Below, in pieces: positions 1 to 9,700 of a stretch of DNA of 64,000 nt (position 1 is the first letter of the stretch; each line of letters begins with the position of its first letter). This DNA comes from Fratercula arctica (lineage: Eukaryota > Chordata > Aves > Charadriiformes > Alcidae). A model generated the notes under the pieces. That model made no database searches. It was given only the letters and a program-made list of their open reading frames with translations, and was not told where the DNA came from. The stretch covers positions 124,001-188,000 of the forward strand of contig CANTUZ010000009.1 in NCBI GenBank assembly GCA_947846985.1. Reading direction: 5' to 3'. The translations under genes and the position numbers were made by a program.

Positions 1-1065
1 TGTTAATCAGTAAGGTCTTATGTAATGCTATTAGGTACTGCAGCAGGTTTGGATTCTGTGATGAGAAAACAATCCTGATAATACACATCCTGTGCCTGAA
101 AGGCCTTTGATGACAACAACCATTATGCCAGGAGTTCTTCACTCTGCCACAAAAAGGCTCCATCTGCTAATGGTCGCAATGCATCAACACCTCTTCTAAG
201 CTGTTTCCTGTCTCCAAGATCCTTGTTATCAAGGATATGAAATCACCATTTTTTTTCCAAACACCAAAGCATCCAAAACAACTTCTGGAAAAAGACACCA
301 ATTTCTGACCGGTTCTAACCAGCACAACTACCCCTAGTGAGATAACCCAGGCAGCCGAACTTCACAGCCCCGGGAAGATACCCGAAATGGAGACGTTACC
401 TTCCACGCATGGCGAAGCGGCACAGTCCTCGACATCACCTTCGCCTCCTTCTCCAGCCTTTCCAAGGGCGCTGCAACAGACACACGCGTTCCCCTCGCCC
501 TGGGCTCTCCCGCAGGCTGCCTTCCCGCGGCCACCCTCTGTCCCGCGGGGCTGCGCTCGGCCGACCGCCCCCCCGCCCGGCCAGCCGCCCCCCGGCCCTC
601 CGAACCGCGCCCCGCCGCTGGCCGGGCCACCTACGAGGGGCCGTGGCGCCCGAACCTACACCCAGCCCGTGGTTCCAGCCCGCCCTCGGCAGGGGCCGGC
701 GGCTCCGCAGGGCGAGGGGGGACCTGGGATGGCGGCGGCCGCCGCGGCCCGGCCACGCACCTGCTCTCCCCATCGGGCGGTGGCTCCTCCTCAGCGACGC
801 GGCCCCGCGGGCCGGCGGCCTCCGGGCGGGCGGGGCTCTCCATCGGCCCTGCAAGCACGGCGCCGTCAGCGCTGCCGCGGCCCCCGCGCCCGCCGCCGCC
901 CCGCGCCCAGCCTTCACCTGCGGGCCGCTCCCGGGCCGCCCCGCCGCCCGCGGGTGCGCGGCTGCCGGCGGGGCCGCGGACGATCTCCTGCAAGACAGGG
1001 GGACAGGCTGCGTCAGGGCCGGGCCGGTTGGGCCGGGCCACGCCGCCCCCGCGCCGGGCGCTCAC
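1..1065 (-). other. TP53BP1: TP53BP1 intron following the first recognised coding exon (partial)
   Basis: This is the intron downstream, in minus-strand sense, of the 1066-1239 exon. It begins with a consensus GTGAGC donor at 1065 and runs off the left edge. From about 520 rightward it is very GC- and CpG-rich, being part of the promoter CpG island. From 1 to about 400 it is ordinary AT-rich DNA. I see no further TP53BP1 exon here. The long open frames on both strands at 387-1596 are a result of GC-richness and stop-codon scarcity, not genes. Confidence 0.75.
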
Positions 1066-1239
1066 CAGCACGGGGCTCCGCCGAGCCGGCAGCCGGCGGG
1101 CCAGCAGGCCGAGGCAGGCCTGCTCCGCGTCCGCCTCCGCGCCCGCGCTCTCAGGCTGCGAGTCCTCCACAATGAGGCGGGGCGTGCCCTGCTGCGAGAG
1201 GCCGGGGTCCAGCGGGCTGCCGCTACCGCCGCTCTCCAT
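1066..1239 (-). CDS. TP53BP1: TP53BP1 (53BP1), N-terminal coding exon
   Basis: 53BP1 is the chromatin-bound DNA double-strand-break adaptor that promotes end joining downstream of ATM. This exon gives 58 codons starting MESGGSGSPLDPGL. The identifying segment is SQQGTPRLIVEDSQPES, which closely matches the N terminus of human 53BP1 (SQQDTPCLIIEDSQPES, from memory). The exon ends at SPVL, in phase 0, on a consensus donor (CTG|GTGAGC). The human exon also ends at a PVL junction. The ATG at 1239 is in a usable context (CCTCCATGG). Only this exon is in the window; the Tudor and BRCT domains lie off the left edge. Two of the SQ motifs phosphorylated by ATM in human are present (Ser15, Ser27) and two are not. 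Base composition is extremely GC-rich because the exon sits in a CpG island. The gene is head-to-head with MAP1A, as in mammals. Confidence 0.9.
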
Positions 1240-1255
1240 GGAGGCCGCCGCGGCC

Positions 1256-1303
1256 CTACGCCGCGCGCCCGCCGCCCCGCGCCGCGCTTCCCGCGGCCGC
1301 CAT
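1256..1303 (-). other. Upstream ORF in the TP53BP1 5' leader
   Basis: A minus-strand ATG at 1303 opens a 15-codon frame beginning MAAAGSAARGG and ending in TAG at 1256-1258. It lies 64 bases upstream of the main ATG, in a different frame, and closes before it. The ATG is the one embedded in the YY1-type AAGATGGCGGC element. It is therefore in the mRNA only if transcription starts upstream of that element. The frame is seen directly; its translation is inference. Confidence 0.5.
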
Positions 1304-1400
1304 CTTGCAGCGCCCCGATTGGCGGCGCTCGACCCTCCCGCCCCGCGTTACCAGGGAGACGCCGGCGCGCGCGCCGCGGGGCGGGGCGGGGCGGGGCCGG
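1295..1400 (-). promoter_or_regulatory. TP53BP1: TP53BP1 core promoter (YY1 element, CCAAT box, GC boxes)
   Basis: On the plus strand, GGCCGCCATCTTG at 1295-1307 is a consensus YY1 element. Read on the minus strand (CAAGATGGCGGCC) it has the position and orientation usual just downstream of a start site. ATTGG at 1318-1322 is an inverted CCAAT box (minus-strand CCAAT). A run of overlapping GC boxes lies at 1378-1398. There is no TATA box. This combination fits a broadly expressed housekeeping promoter, as expected for 53BP1. The exact start site is inferred to lie near 1300-1310. Confidence 0.75.
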
Positions 1401-1560
1401 GTCTAGCGGCAGCGGGCTCCGCAGCGGAAGCGGTAACGGCGGCGGCCTTGGCCCTGGCCCTGGCCCGTCTCCTTCGGCGACGGGAGACGTCCGCGCGGCC
1501 TCTTCGGGGGAGCGGGGCCGGGCCCGGAGGGGCGAAAGGGCGAGTGGGTCACGGGCTGAG

Positions 1561-1634
1561 GGGTCAGAGGGCGAGGGGTGGCAGGCCAAAGGGTGACGGG
1601 TCAGAGGGCGAGGAGCGACAGGCCGAGGGCCTCA
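1561..1634 (+). repeat. 37-bp tandem duplication
   Basis: Two adjacent 37-bp copies at 1561-1597 and 1598-1634, sharing the start GGGTCAGAGGGCGAGG and drifting toward the end. A weaker partial copy (GGGTCACGGGCTGAG) precedes them near 1546. It lies at the edge of the CpG island. Confidence 0.7.
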
Positions 1635-3600
1635 GCGCGGTGCCCCACCAACCCCCTTTCCATCAAAGGCACAAAACAGCCCCCGGCTCCAGCTCCAAAC
1701 TGAACTGTTTATCCCGTACAACCCCAGCCTCGTGTGTCAATTTTTAGGTATCACAGGGAAGTGAAATCTGATTAATTTCCCAGTGTTTGTATTAATAAAC
1801 AGCAGTTATTGAAGAAGTCATGTGCACAAATTGTGACTGTATTGTTGTCTTTCAGCATTAAGGTTTTGCCTAGAAACTAGTTAGCTTGAATAGACTAATT
1901 TAAAACTGCTTTTGCAAGTTCTGTTTTTTACAGATGAGAATTCTATATTATTTATTTAAAAACCTGTTGTAGAATCAAAAATGCAGAAGACCGAAAAAAT
2001 GATACCTGGTCTGGAAGAAACTGTTATTATGCAAAGTTACAGACAAAAAGTTGTTCATAGAAAAACACTAAATACAAGTTTGTGTCAACAATGTTTGTGT
2101 GTAATGTCAAATCCAAGTTTGCACGTGCACGTTAAGAACACTAAACCGGCTGTAAATATTTACAGTTCCTACACAGGAAGGATGCTTTAGCAGGAGGTTG
2201 TTCAGCTCCCAGAAGGTGCTTCTTCAGCACATCTTAAGCTGTATTATTGAAAAGTTTTTCTGGTATACTAGTTTCAAAAATACATACAACTTCAGGTATT
2301 GACTGAAATGCGCCCGAATGCCAAAGAACACCACAAGGCCTGTGACCACTAATTCCTTCTTCTGAAAAATGACATTCACAGGCTTTCGCTAGCTGTCTGG
2401 AGAAGTCAGATTTCACATTCACAAAATATTTTATCCCAGGGAACGGAAAGCTTTATCCCAGAACTCGGACTGTGAGGGGACAGTCGTCAGTCTACGATCC
2501 TCACATGTCTCAGAGGTTTTAGAACGGGCTCTTGCAGTTGTTCAATTCCCTTCAAGAAGAATTCTGCTTCCATCAGAATGAGAGCATGCCAAACGGTCTT
2601 CCTCTATGCTTACTCTCAAAATCAAATAAAATATAAAATTCCTCTTTTTTTTCTTTTTTTGACAAAACAGAAAGTAAAGCCATGTTCTAAACACAAGTAT
2701 AGCAAGAGCCCTCACTTTTTAAGCCAGTTTATGGTATTCCACCACCGATCCTTGCTAGACTTACTAGTGGGTTTCCAAGCTTGCTGCTGTTTTCCCCTTA
2801 AGCATGTATGAATAAACTCATTTTCTTATTGACAGAACATTAAACAGCTATATCCTTCCTCACATCATCTTTTACACTTCAACCCTGCCAGCACCTCTTC
2901 TTTATTAGCTTCTCCTAGAGAGTACGGGTTCCTCATTAGTGCGTTTGAAATGCCTACCTAAGCCAAGCCCTTCTTCAAACTCCGGATTTTCGTCTGAAGG
3001 TGTTTTTACAATAGACACAGTTATCTACTAACTGCGGGGGGAGGGAAAAACAAAATGCTCCTGTTTATAATAACACGAGAAGTATGTGCAAGTGGGCAGA
3101 CATTGGCCATGCATAGTGTATCTTTGGGAAGAAAAAGACAGCAGAAAAACAATGTATTTTGAGGAGCAGACATCAATAAACAGATAACTGGAGGCACAAA
3201 AAGCGTTACAAAGAGACGGCAGTTTCTTTACTCCAGGCACGAGTGCAAGCTATCTTAATGCAAAGGAAGGATAAGAAATGTAATAGGAGAAGGTGATTTG
3301 ATTCAGGTGTGACAAAGAAAACAGAGGAAAGGAAACAAGCAAATTAGAACTGTATCAGCTTTCTTAAAGGATCAGTATAAAAGAAAGGCAGAAGCACACA
3401 AGGACAAAAATTAAAAAGGCCAGAGATATCAAGAGCAACAAGAAAATGATCTATAGACACACTGGCAGGAAAACAACAATGGCAAGAACTGTGGGGCTGC
3501 TGTTCAGAGGGAACGCTACTGGGCGGCTAATGTCAAGAAGGCAGAGGCATTTATTGTTCTTCTCTGAAAAGGTTATCTGAAAATGGGAGGTAGCTCAGTT

Positions 3601-3616
3601 CAACAACAACAACAAC
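3601..3616 (+). repeat. (CAA)n simple repeat
   Basis: Five and a third copies of CAA in a row, flanked by unique sequence. Confidence 0.9.
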
Positions 3617-4884
3617 GGGCAAGATTTCATCCTTGAAACAAGGCTGGAACAGGTTAAAGAGGCTTATCTAAGCCAGATGTTTTAAAAAACTGTTGAGTCT
3701 AGACTTCTTCCCAAAAGATCTTGTCTTAAAAGTGTCAGCAGTTACTTTTCAAAACTCCTGGAGGATAATGAGGTATCTGAGGACTACAAGTGGCAAGTGT
3801 GCCAGTCACCCTTTCTCAAAATGCCCTTCAGATCCTTGAAACCTTTCATAACAAATCATCAAACAAACTACCAGTTTGTATCTAGGAGATAAAATGGAGA
3901 GGAGTTAGCAGCCAACACGGATCTGTGAAGACAAGGCACGCAACATCCATCTGATTTCTTCCCATGTCAGAGCAATAGGCCTTGTGGACAGAAAAAAAGT
4001 GGCAGAATAACAACTTTACTATAGCGAGACTTTGAGCAGTATCTGGATGGGGTTCCCATAAGCAAATGAGGGAAGCATAGCTGTGATGAAATTTCAGTAA
4101 GGTAAGTAAAAAATCCCGTTGAATATCCATCCCCAGAAAGTAAGCATCATCAGTTCTATGTCAAAACAAGTGAGGGTCCACACATCAATGTGCTATTCCT
4201 GTTCTGTCCACTGTTTTCTTTAAGCACCTTGGTCACAAAATAAGGAGTACACTTATTAGACCCACACGTACTCTGAAACTGAGAGGGACTGCAAGTAGCT
4301 GAAGAAAAATTTTTAAAAATGGTCTGAAAAACAGACAAAGTACAATGCAGGTAAGATCAATATTCTGCAGAAGGAAAGAACTGACTGCACAACTTCAGGA
4401 TGGGGCTGCTGAGATACAAGGCATCACCGTAAAATAAAGCGATCAGGGGTCATCATGCCTGACAAACTAATCACCAGTCGGCGTCGCACTGCTGACACAG
4501 GAAAAGGTGCAAACAGCAAGCGTTATACTTACATATAGTATGCAGGTGTGTTAGAAGTGTGAAATAACTCTGTGCTCTACGCTGGCAAGGCCTGAGCGGA
4601 GCACCACGTCTAGTGAGAAGTGGCAAAGGAACTGGCTATCATTTCAAATAGAAACAAGTCGATGGCAAATAATTTGGTTTTGACATTCAAAGTTTAGAGG
4701 ACAACTGCAAATTTGTTTACATAAATTGTAAAGAGGTTCAAATTAAAGACACAACAGAAAGAAGCAAAAATGTTTTAAAAAGTAAGGCTAATTAAGCTCT
4801 GAAGATTACGCAGTCTTTAACAGTTAAGACTTTTTTTTTTTTTTTTGAAGTAGTAATAAACAGGCAAAGTTGATCTTGGTCTGA

Positions 4885-4950
4885 AACAGGAAGTGGGACT
4901 AAACACCTCCAGGATTCCCTTCCAGTCTCATTTTTCTACAATTCAATACA
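4885..4950 (+). mobile_element. CR1 LINE 3'-tail fragment (degenerate)
   Basis: The segment reading GTGGGACTAAACACCTCCAG, followed by a TTCCCTTCCAG-type motif, resembles the conserved 3' end of avian CR1 (a 'gactagatgatctccagaggtcccttccaac' type pattern, shown here only in broken form). Sense orientation. It is short and diverged, so the call is moderate. Confidence 0.5.
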
Positions 4951-5559
4951 TTTGCATGAACCTGGGTAGGACAAAATTGAGAGCTCAGTCCAGGCAGTCA
5001 AACTAGAAAATGTCAAATCTGCATCTGAGTTTTAAACCTGATTGTACATTTTTTTGGTGTTAAATTTGTAATCTAATTTTTTCCCATCTTTTTTTATGCT
5101 ATGAAAAAAAGCAGCCTGCTTTCCTTACAATGTACAAACCTTTGATCTAAATATCCCCCTCAGTTTGCAGACTGCCTTTTCTCCTGAGTCTTACGATAAA
5201 TTACAAATAGGGTGTGGCCATATTTACTCAAGAAAGAGGATAAAAGAGCAAAATTGATCTTTGCTTTCTTTGCCTTCAAACAAAACAGCAGGACAGCGAG
5301 GGCTCACGCTCATTTCTTCCCCTGCGAATCCACGGTCCCTCCGTGCAGCCCCAGCCCCCTCTTCAAACCAGGACGGTTTTCACGTGAAAAGCACCAAATC
5401 CCCGACACCGATGTCAGGTGGGAATTAGATGCCTGAGCTAAGACACCTAACAAGGCAGCTAAACTTGCTGAAGGAGCAAAGATGCCACTTGTCCGTGAAA
5501 ATCCGGGTTTAAGCACTGTCCTGCGTTACCACACCCGGTACCGGGCACAGCGGACGCAC

Positions 5560-6090
5560 CTAACGACGCCCCGGTGGTTTCTGCCCGCGTCACCCCTGCT
5601 CTGCCCGCCGGGGACAAACGCACGCAGCGAGCACCTCCCGGGCTCCGGGCACCGGAACGCGCCGCGCTCCGGCGAGCGCTGCCCCCGCCCGCCGACACCC
5701 CCCGCCCGCGGGCGGCCTCAGTCCCAGCCAGACCCCGGCCCAGCGCCTCGCCCCCGCGCTCCCACCGGGCCCGGGCCCCGCCCGTGGGGCGACCCCGCGG
5801 GGGCTCCCGGACCGGGGCCGCACCCCGGCCGCGTCCCAGGTCGGTCTCCGCCGGGCGGAGGAAAGCGGACGGGGCGGCCGCGGGCGGCTTTACCTGCTCT
5901 CGGCCGGCGAGCGGGGCCAGGGGCGACGGAACCGCCCCGTGATATCAGGCGGGCGGCGACGGGCCGGGACCCGCCTCTCCCCGCCTCGCCCCGCCCCGCC
6001 CCGCGCCGGGGGCCGGGGCCGGGGCCGGCCACGAGGCTTTTCCCGGAGTAATCTCCTCCACCGGGCGGTGGTTCGTTCGTGACGCCGTAA
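5560..6090. other. CpG island between TP53BP1 and MAP1A
   Basis: About 0.5 kb of dense CpG and GC-rich DNA with C-rich and G-rich strings, isolated in AT-rich surroundings. It includes three GGGGCC units at 6009-6026. A CRE-like TGACGCCGTAACG lies just right of it at about 6079-6091. Such islands usually mark promoters. Open frames here are composition artefacts. Confidence 0.8.
5894..6060 (-). other. TP53BP1: Candidate non-coding alternative first exon of TP53BP1
   Basis: On the minus strand a strong donor, GAGAGCAG|GTAAAG, ends a possible exon at 5894. Human TP53BP1 has a long isoform whose extra first exon encodes MPGEQ and ends in GAGCAG (from memory). The frame ending here reads ...LAGREQ, a suggestive match. 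That frame has a TGA 16 codons upstream of the donor and no ATG, so the extra residues would not be translated and the exon would be 5' UTR. I see no good acceptor (pyrimidine tract plus AG) just before the 1239 ATG, so how it would join is unclear. The left end near 6060 is a guess. An lncRNA first exon is the main alternative. Confidence 0.4.
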
Positions 6091-6204
6091 CGTGTCCGTG
6101 GTCCTTAACAGCTCCCTGGTTTTAAATAAGTACCGGTTTCTTAGATGAGGTTTGGCTGCGAAAAGATGGGGAACCCTTGCTCTAGCGTGCAATTCCAGAA
6201 AGCC

Positions 6205-6450
6205 CCTGCAGCGCTGCCTCCAGCTCTGGGGCACCAACAGCAGAAGGACACGGAGCTGTTGGAGCGGGGCCAGAGGAGGCCCCGGAGATGCTGGGAGGGC
6301 TGGAGCCCCTCTGCTGTGGGGACAGGCTGAGAGAGCTGGGGGGGTTCAGCCTGGAGAAGAGAAGGCTCCGCGGAGACCTTCCAGCCCCTGCCAGGCCCTA
6401 AAGGGGCTCCAGGAAAGCTGGGGAGGGACTCTGGATCAGGGAGGGGAGCT
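6205..6450 (+). mobile_element. CR1 LINE fragment (reverse-transcriptase ORF 3' region)
   Basis: Plus-orientation CR1. The stretch around GAGCTGTTGGAGCGGGGCCA, the segment reading GCTGAGAGAGCTGGGGGGGT, and TTCAGCCTGGAGAAGAGAAG match the well-known end of the CR1 ORF2 (protein pattern LERxQRR...LRELGxFSLEKRRLRGDL). The following 'ctaaaggggctccaggaaagctggggaggg' pattern is also CR1. It is truncated before the 3' end and has frameshifts, so it is inactive. Confidence 0.85.
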
Positions 6451-6584
6451 CCATCATGCTGTAAAGTCAGTTGGCTTTTGAGCAACCAAAATACCTAAGG
6501 CTGCAACCTCCTCAATCACTTTCAGGTGATTAGTGGCTAACTGCTAACAGAAATTCTTATTCTCAGTCACCAAATACACAACCA

Positions 6585-6720
6585 TTCTCTCTGCATATTA
6601 AATTTCATCCTGTTTTCATTTTTGTAGTCCTCAAGGTCATTCAGTTCTTGCCGCAGAGCATTCTCCTTTTCTTCTATAATGGTAGTATTTTTACCCATAT
6701 TCTTATCACACAACAGCTAC
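6585..6720 (-). mobile_element. Ancient CR1/L3-like LINE remnant
   Basis: ATTAAATTTCATCCTGTTTT and the following CTCAAGGTCATTCAGTTCTT match the pattern of very old CR1 copies seen, in antisense orientation, across birds and turtles. Only a short, highly diverged piece remains. Confidence 0.6.
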
Positions 6721-9700
6721 AACCTGAAGTAAAAACCCAGCGAAAGCATACCACTTGTACTTAGGATAAAAAGTCAAAAGTGAAGTCACAAAGCTTTGGG
6801 GAGCCAAAAGCCATTTCCGCAGCCTGCTAAGTCTTATTAAAACTGCCTAGTTTTCGTGAAGATTTTGCTTTGTACTGTTGAGAGAGACACTGTAACTCAG
6901 CCTGGTAAGAATGTGGCTTTTCCCCAAGCCAGAAACACCTTTGGGGAATTGTCTGTATTATTTCTGTATCCATTTCAATCTCAACAGCCTCTCTGTTTTA
7001 AAATAAATACCTGTTTGATTTTGCTAGTGTAAGAAGTAATGCTCTGATGAAGTTAGTAGAATAATTTCTAGCAAGCACAAACTAACTGGAACTTTGACCA
7101 TTAGATTTAACATGGACGGAGTGAAAAGGGAATGAATGGATATCCGCAAAGGTTGTCATTCCTCCGGCATGAGAGACAGCTGGGCCAAGAGAGTAGCAGA
7201 ATTAAAAAAAGGGAAAGCAAAAAAACAGGCGGAATAATTTTTGAAGGCTTTCTAAATGATACAAGCACATTATATTTATTTATCAGGTGCATTATTTAAT
7301 TTTTTGTTGGCGTGATAACATGGAAATTCAAACAGGTTCCATAGCCATTAGGTCTCTATCTGACAAAGATACAGGTGCCACATACACGGTATGTTCTTAC
7401 TGGGCTTCAGCAGGCTTAGGGTTTTACCCAGTGTCCGTCTGGAACATGCGAGCATCGTCCGCCTCTCATTCACAGCCCCAGTGACATTAAATGGTTTCCA
7501 GAACACAGCCGCGTACACACAGTGCAGTGGTGTCTGCCCTGCTGACACCTGCGTCCATCTCGTTGAGAAAGATAAATTCTGGATGCTGAGGAGACGCTTC
7601 CTAAAGCTCCACCAAGCTGACCCAGGAGCGATGTACAGGCAACAGACACTGTGATTCCATCAAACATTAAAGGAAAGCTAAGACAGTTTCAAGTAATAGT
7701 GTACAGACGGACACACGACTGCAGGATTTAGAGACATTACTGTGAGCTGTGCTGTGGGATAAATACATTTAAACAACAAATTTGCTTGTGTTAGCTTTTG
7801 AGACATGAAAGTGGAGGTCTCTGCTTCTCTTGATGCACTAAATCAGTACCAGAGTGAAAGAGCATTTTTGTACTTAGTGTGTTCTTAAACCCTGTTTCTA
7901 ATATCTATATACACCTCCATCAAACTTTATTTTAGCCAGATATTTATATATTAATTTTAAAGTTGGTTTACTTAGCCTTTCGTTGTTGTTGCATTTCAGT
8001 GCAAACATACCAGATTCATGGTTTCTTTGATGACTTACCAGTGCTCAGGGACTGTGTGCTCCAGGAACAGAACAGCGCTGAGAGAGAACGGCGGGGCTGG
8101 CACCAGCCATGGATGACAACGCAATTCATTGCTCTCCTGTGGCCTTCAGCCAAAGGCTCTCACCATTAACGCAATGTATCTGTATTCTTGATTTGTGAAA
8201 GACCGACCACAAAAATGTTCATCATATGAACGCAACAAGAAAAAGGGCAGGTATTTAATCATGAGAGCTTTACATGGCTAAGATTGCCTCAGCAAATTAA
8301 CTTCCTTCTTAAGCATACATTTCACTTATCGACTCCTGTATCACTTCCTTTGAATACTCCTAACATATTCAGTAACACAAAATGCACCGCGTAAGACTGC
8401 AATCTAGCGATTTCACTATAAGCCAGGATCACATAGTTTCTCTGCACCTTCTTCTGGAGAAATCTTGGACTCACTGCACAGCTTTGCTGAGCAAGGGATG
8501 CTGTGGCAGACGTCTGCACAGCGACGGTGGAACGCTGAGCGTCCGGGGCTGCTGGCAACCCCTTCAGTTCAGTCTGCAAAAAACCTTAGTAATATTGCAT
8601 TTACGCTCATTTTTTATGCTTGTGCTTCGCCTGGCTGTTTCAGCTGCATTATTCCGACTGATTTTAGCTATCAGGAAAGATGAAACGAAGAGGTAAGAAT
8701 TCTGGCCACTTTGTGTTTAATATTTAATTGACTAAAAATCACCTTGGCTTCAAAGAGGGATTGCTGCATCAGTATGAATTAGTACCTTTCTTGGACTGAT
8801 AAATATCTACTTTAATTCCAAAGCTCTGGATCACTGGAAATGGCACAACAAATATACGTGATAATTTCATAGGCCCTTAGATCCTAGTCTCGATCAGAGC
8901 TGCGGTTGTTCCACATTGCACAGTATCTGGCAACACCTTCTGTAATACAACAGTGTGAGGAATGGGAGCGCTACTCTGATAAATCACCCATGGGGTTAAA
9001 CAGAAGCAAAAATATATAGGGTTTGGTCAAACTTAAGGGCTTATCCCTCTCTTTCTGTATCTTACAACACATCCTGGAAGTGACACGACATTGGCTGCGC
9101 GGCTCCATCTCTGCACGGGAGCATTATGGAATTGGGTTCTTCTGCTGCAGGTAAGGACGGCTCTGCTCACCACGGGGAGGCCAAGGCCTGCACAAAGTCC
9201 CTTTAGGCAGTCACCTGTTTTCCCCTGCCACTTAGAAACGTCACAGCCAAAACGACGTTATATTTTACCTCAGTTAAAGGCGTTATCCTCATTCAGACAC
9301 TGCTGTAGATCTCTGGTTCCTAGAAGTATATTTATTCATATGGACGTTTAGATGGGGGTCAGGAAGTTACCATTCCATGCTAAAGGAGAGAAACTGAAAT
9401 TGTGTGGATTGTTCTTCCCATGATATTATGAAGATCCTTTTTATGCTATTTTGAGCCTACTTTCTAAATCCATTTTTATAATGGTCATTTACCTGTGATT
9501 CATCGTCCTTCACTGTTTAGAGGTGATCATTTCATCTGTTTTTGCCACCTCTCACTCTGTGACGTTTGTCAGGACTCTAATACCTGTGATCAGCCGAGTC
9601 AGCTTTTGATATTTCATGGGGGTGCCAACTACTGCTGCAGAGCATGAAAGTAGAAACTTACACCAGAATCGCTATACAGATCTATTATATGGATCCAGAG

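Larger units (their letters stand above)
520..1560. other. CpG island over the TP53BP1 first coding exon
   Basis: About 1 kb of dense CpG and GC-rich sequence, unlike the flanking AT-rich DNA. It covers the coding exon, its promoter and the start of the following intron. Boundaries are estimated by eye. It explains the long spurious open frames on both strands. Confidence 0.85.
1640..5550. other. Unannotated stretch upstream of the TP53BP1 coding exon
   Basis: AT-rich unique DNA. If the island at 5.9 kb is a TP53BP1 first exon, this is intron; otherwise it is intergenic. I see a short (CAA)n at 3601-3616, a T16 run at 4831-4846 and a probable CR1 tail at about 4885-4950. No convincing exon was found; open frames here are short and unlike proteins. 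Confidence 0.6.

Noticed and set aside
387..1596. Long open frames (up to 395 codons) on both strands over the TP53BP1 island
   Set aside because: Pro/Arg/Ala/Gly-rich translations in several overlapping frames, explained by GC-richness. Only the 1066-1239 minus-strand exon matches a known protein.
5890..6237. MPGEQ-like coding extension of TP53BP1
   Set aside because: The frame ending in GREQ has an in-frame TGA upstream and no ATG, so it was kept only as a possible non-coding exon.
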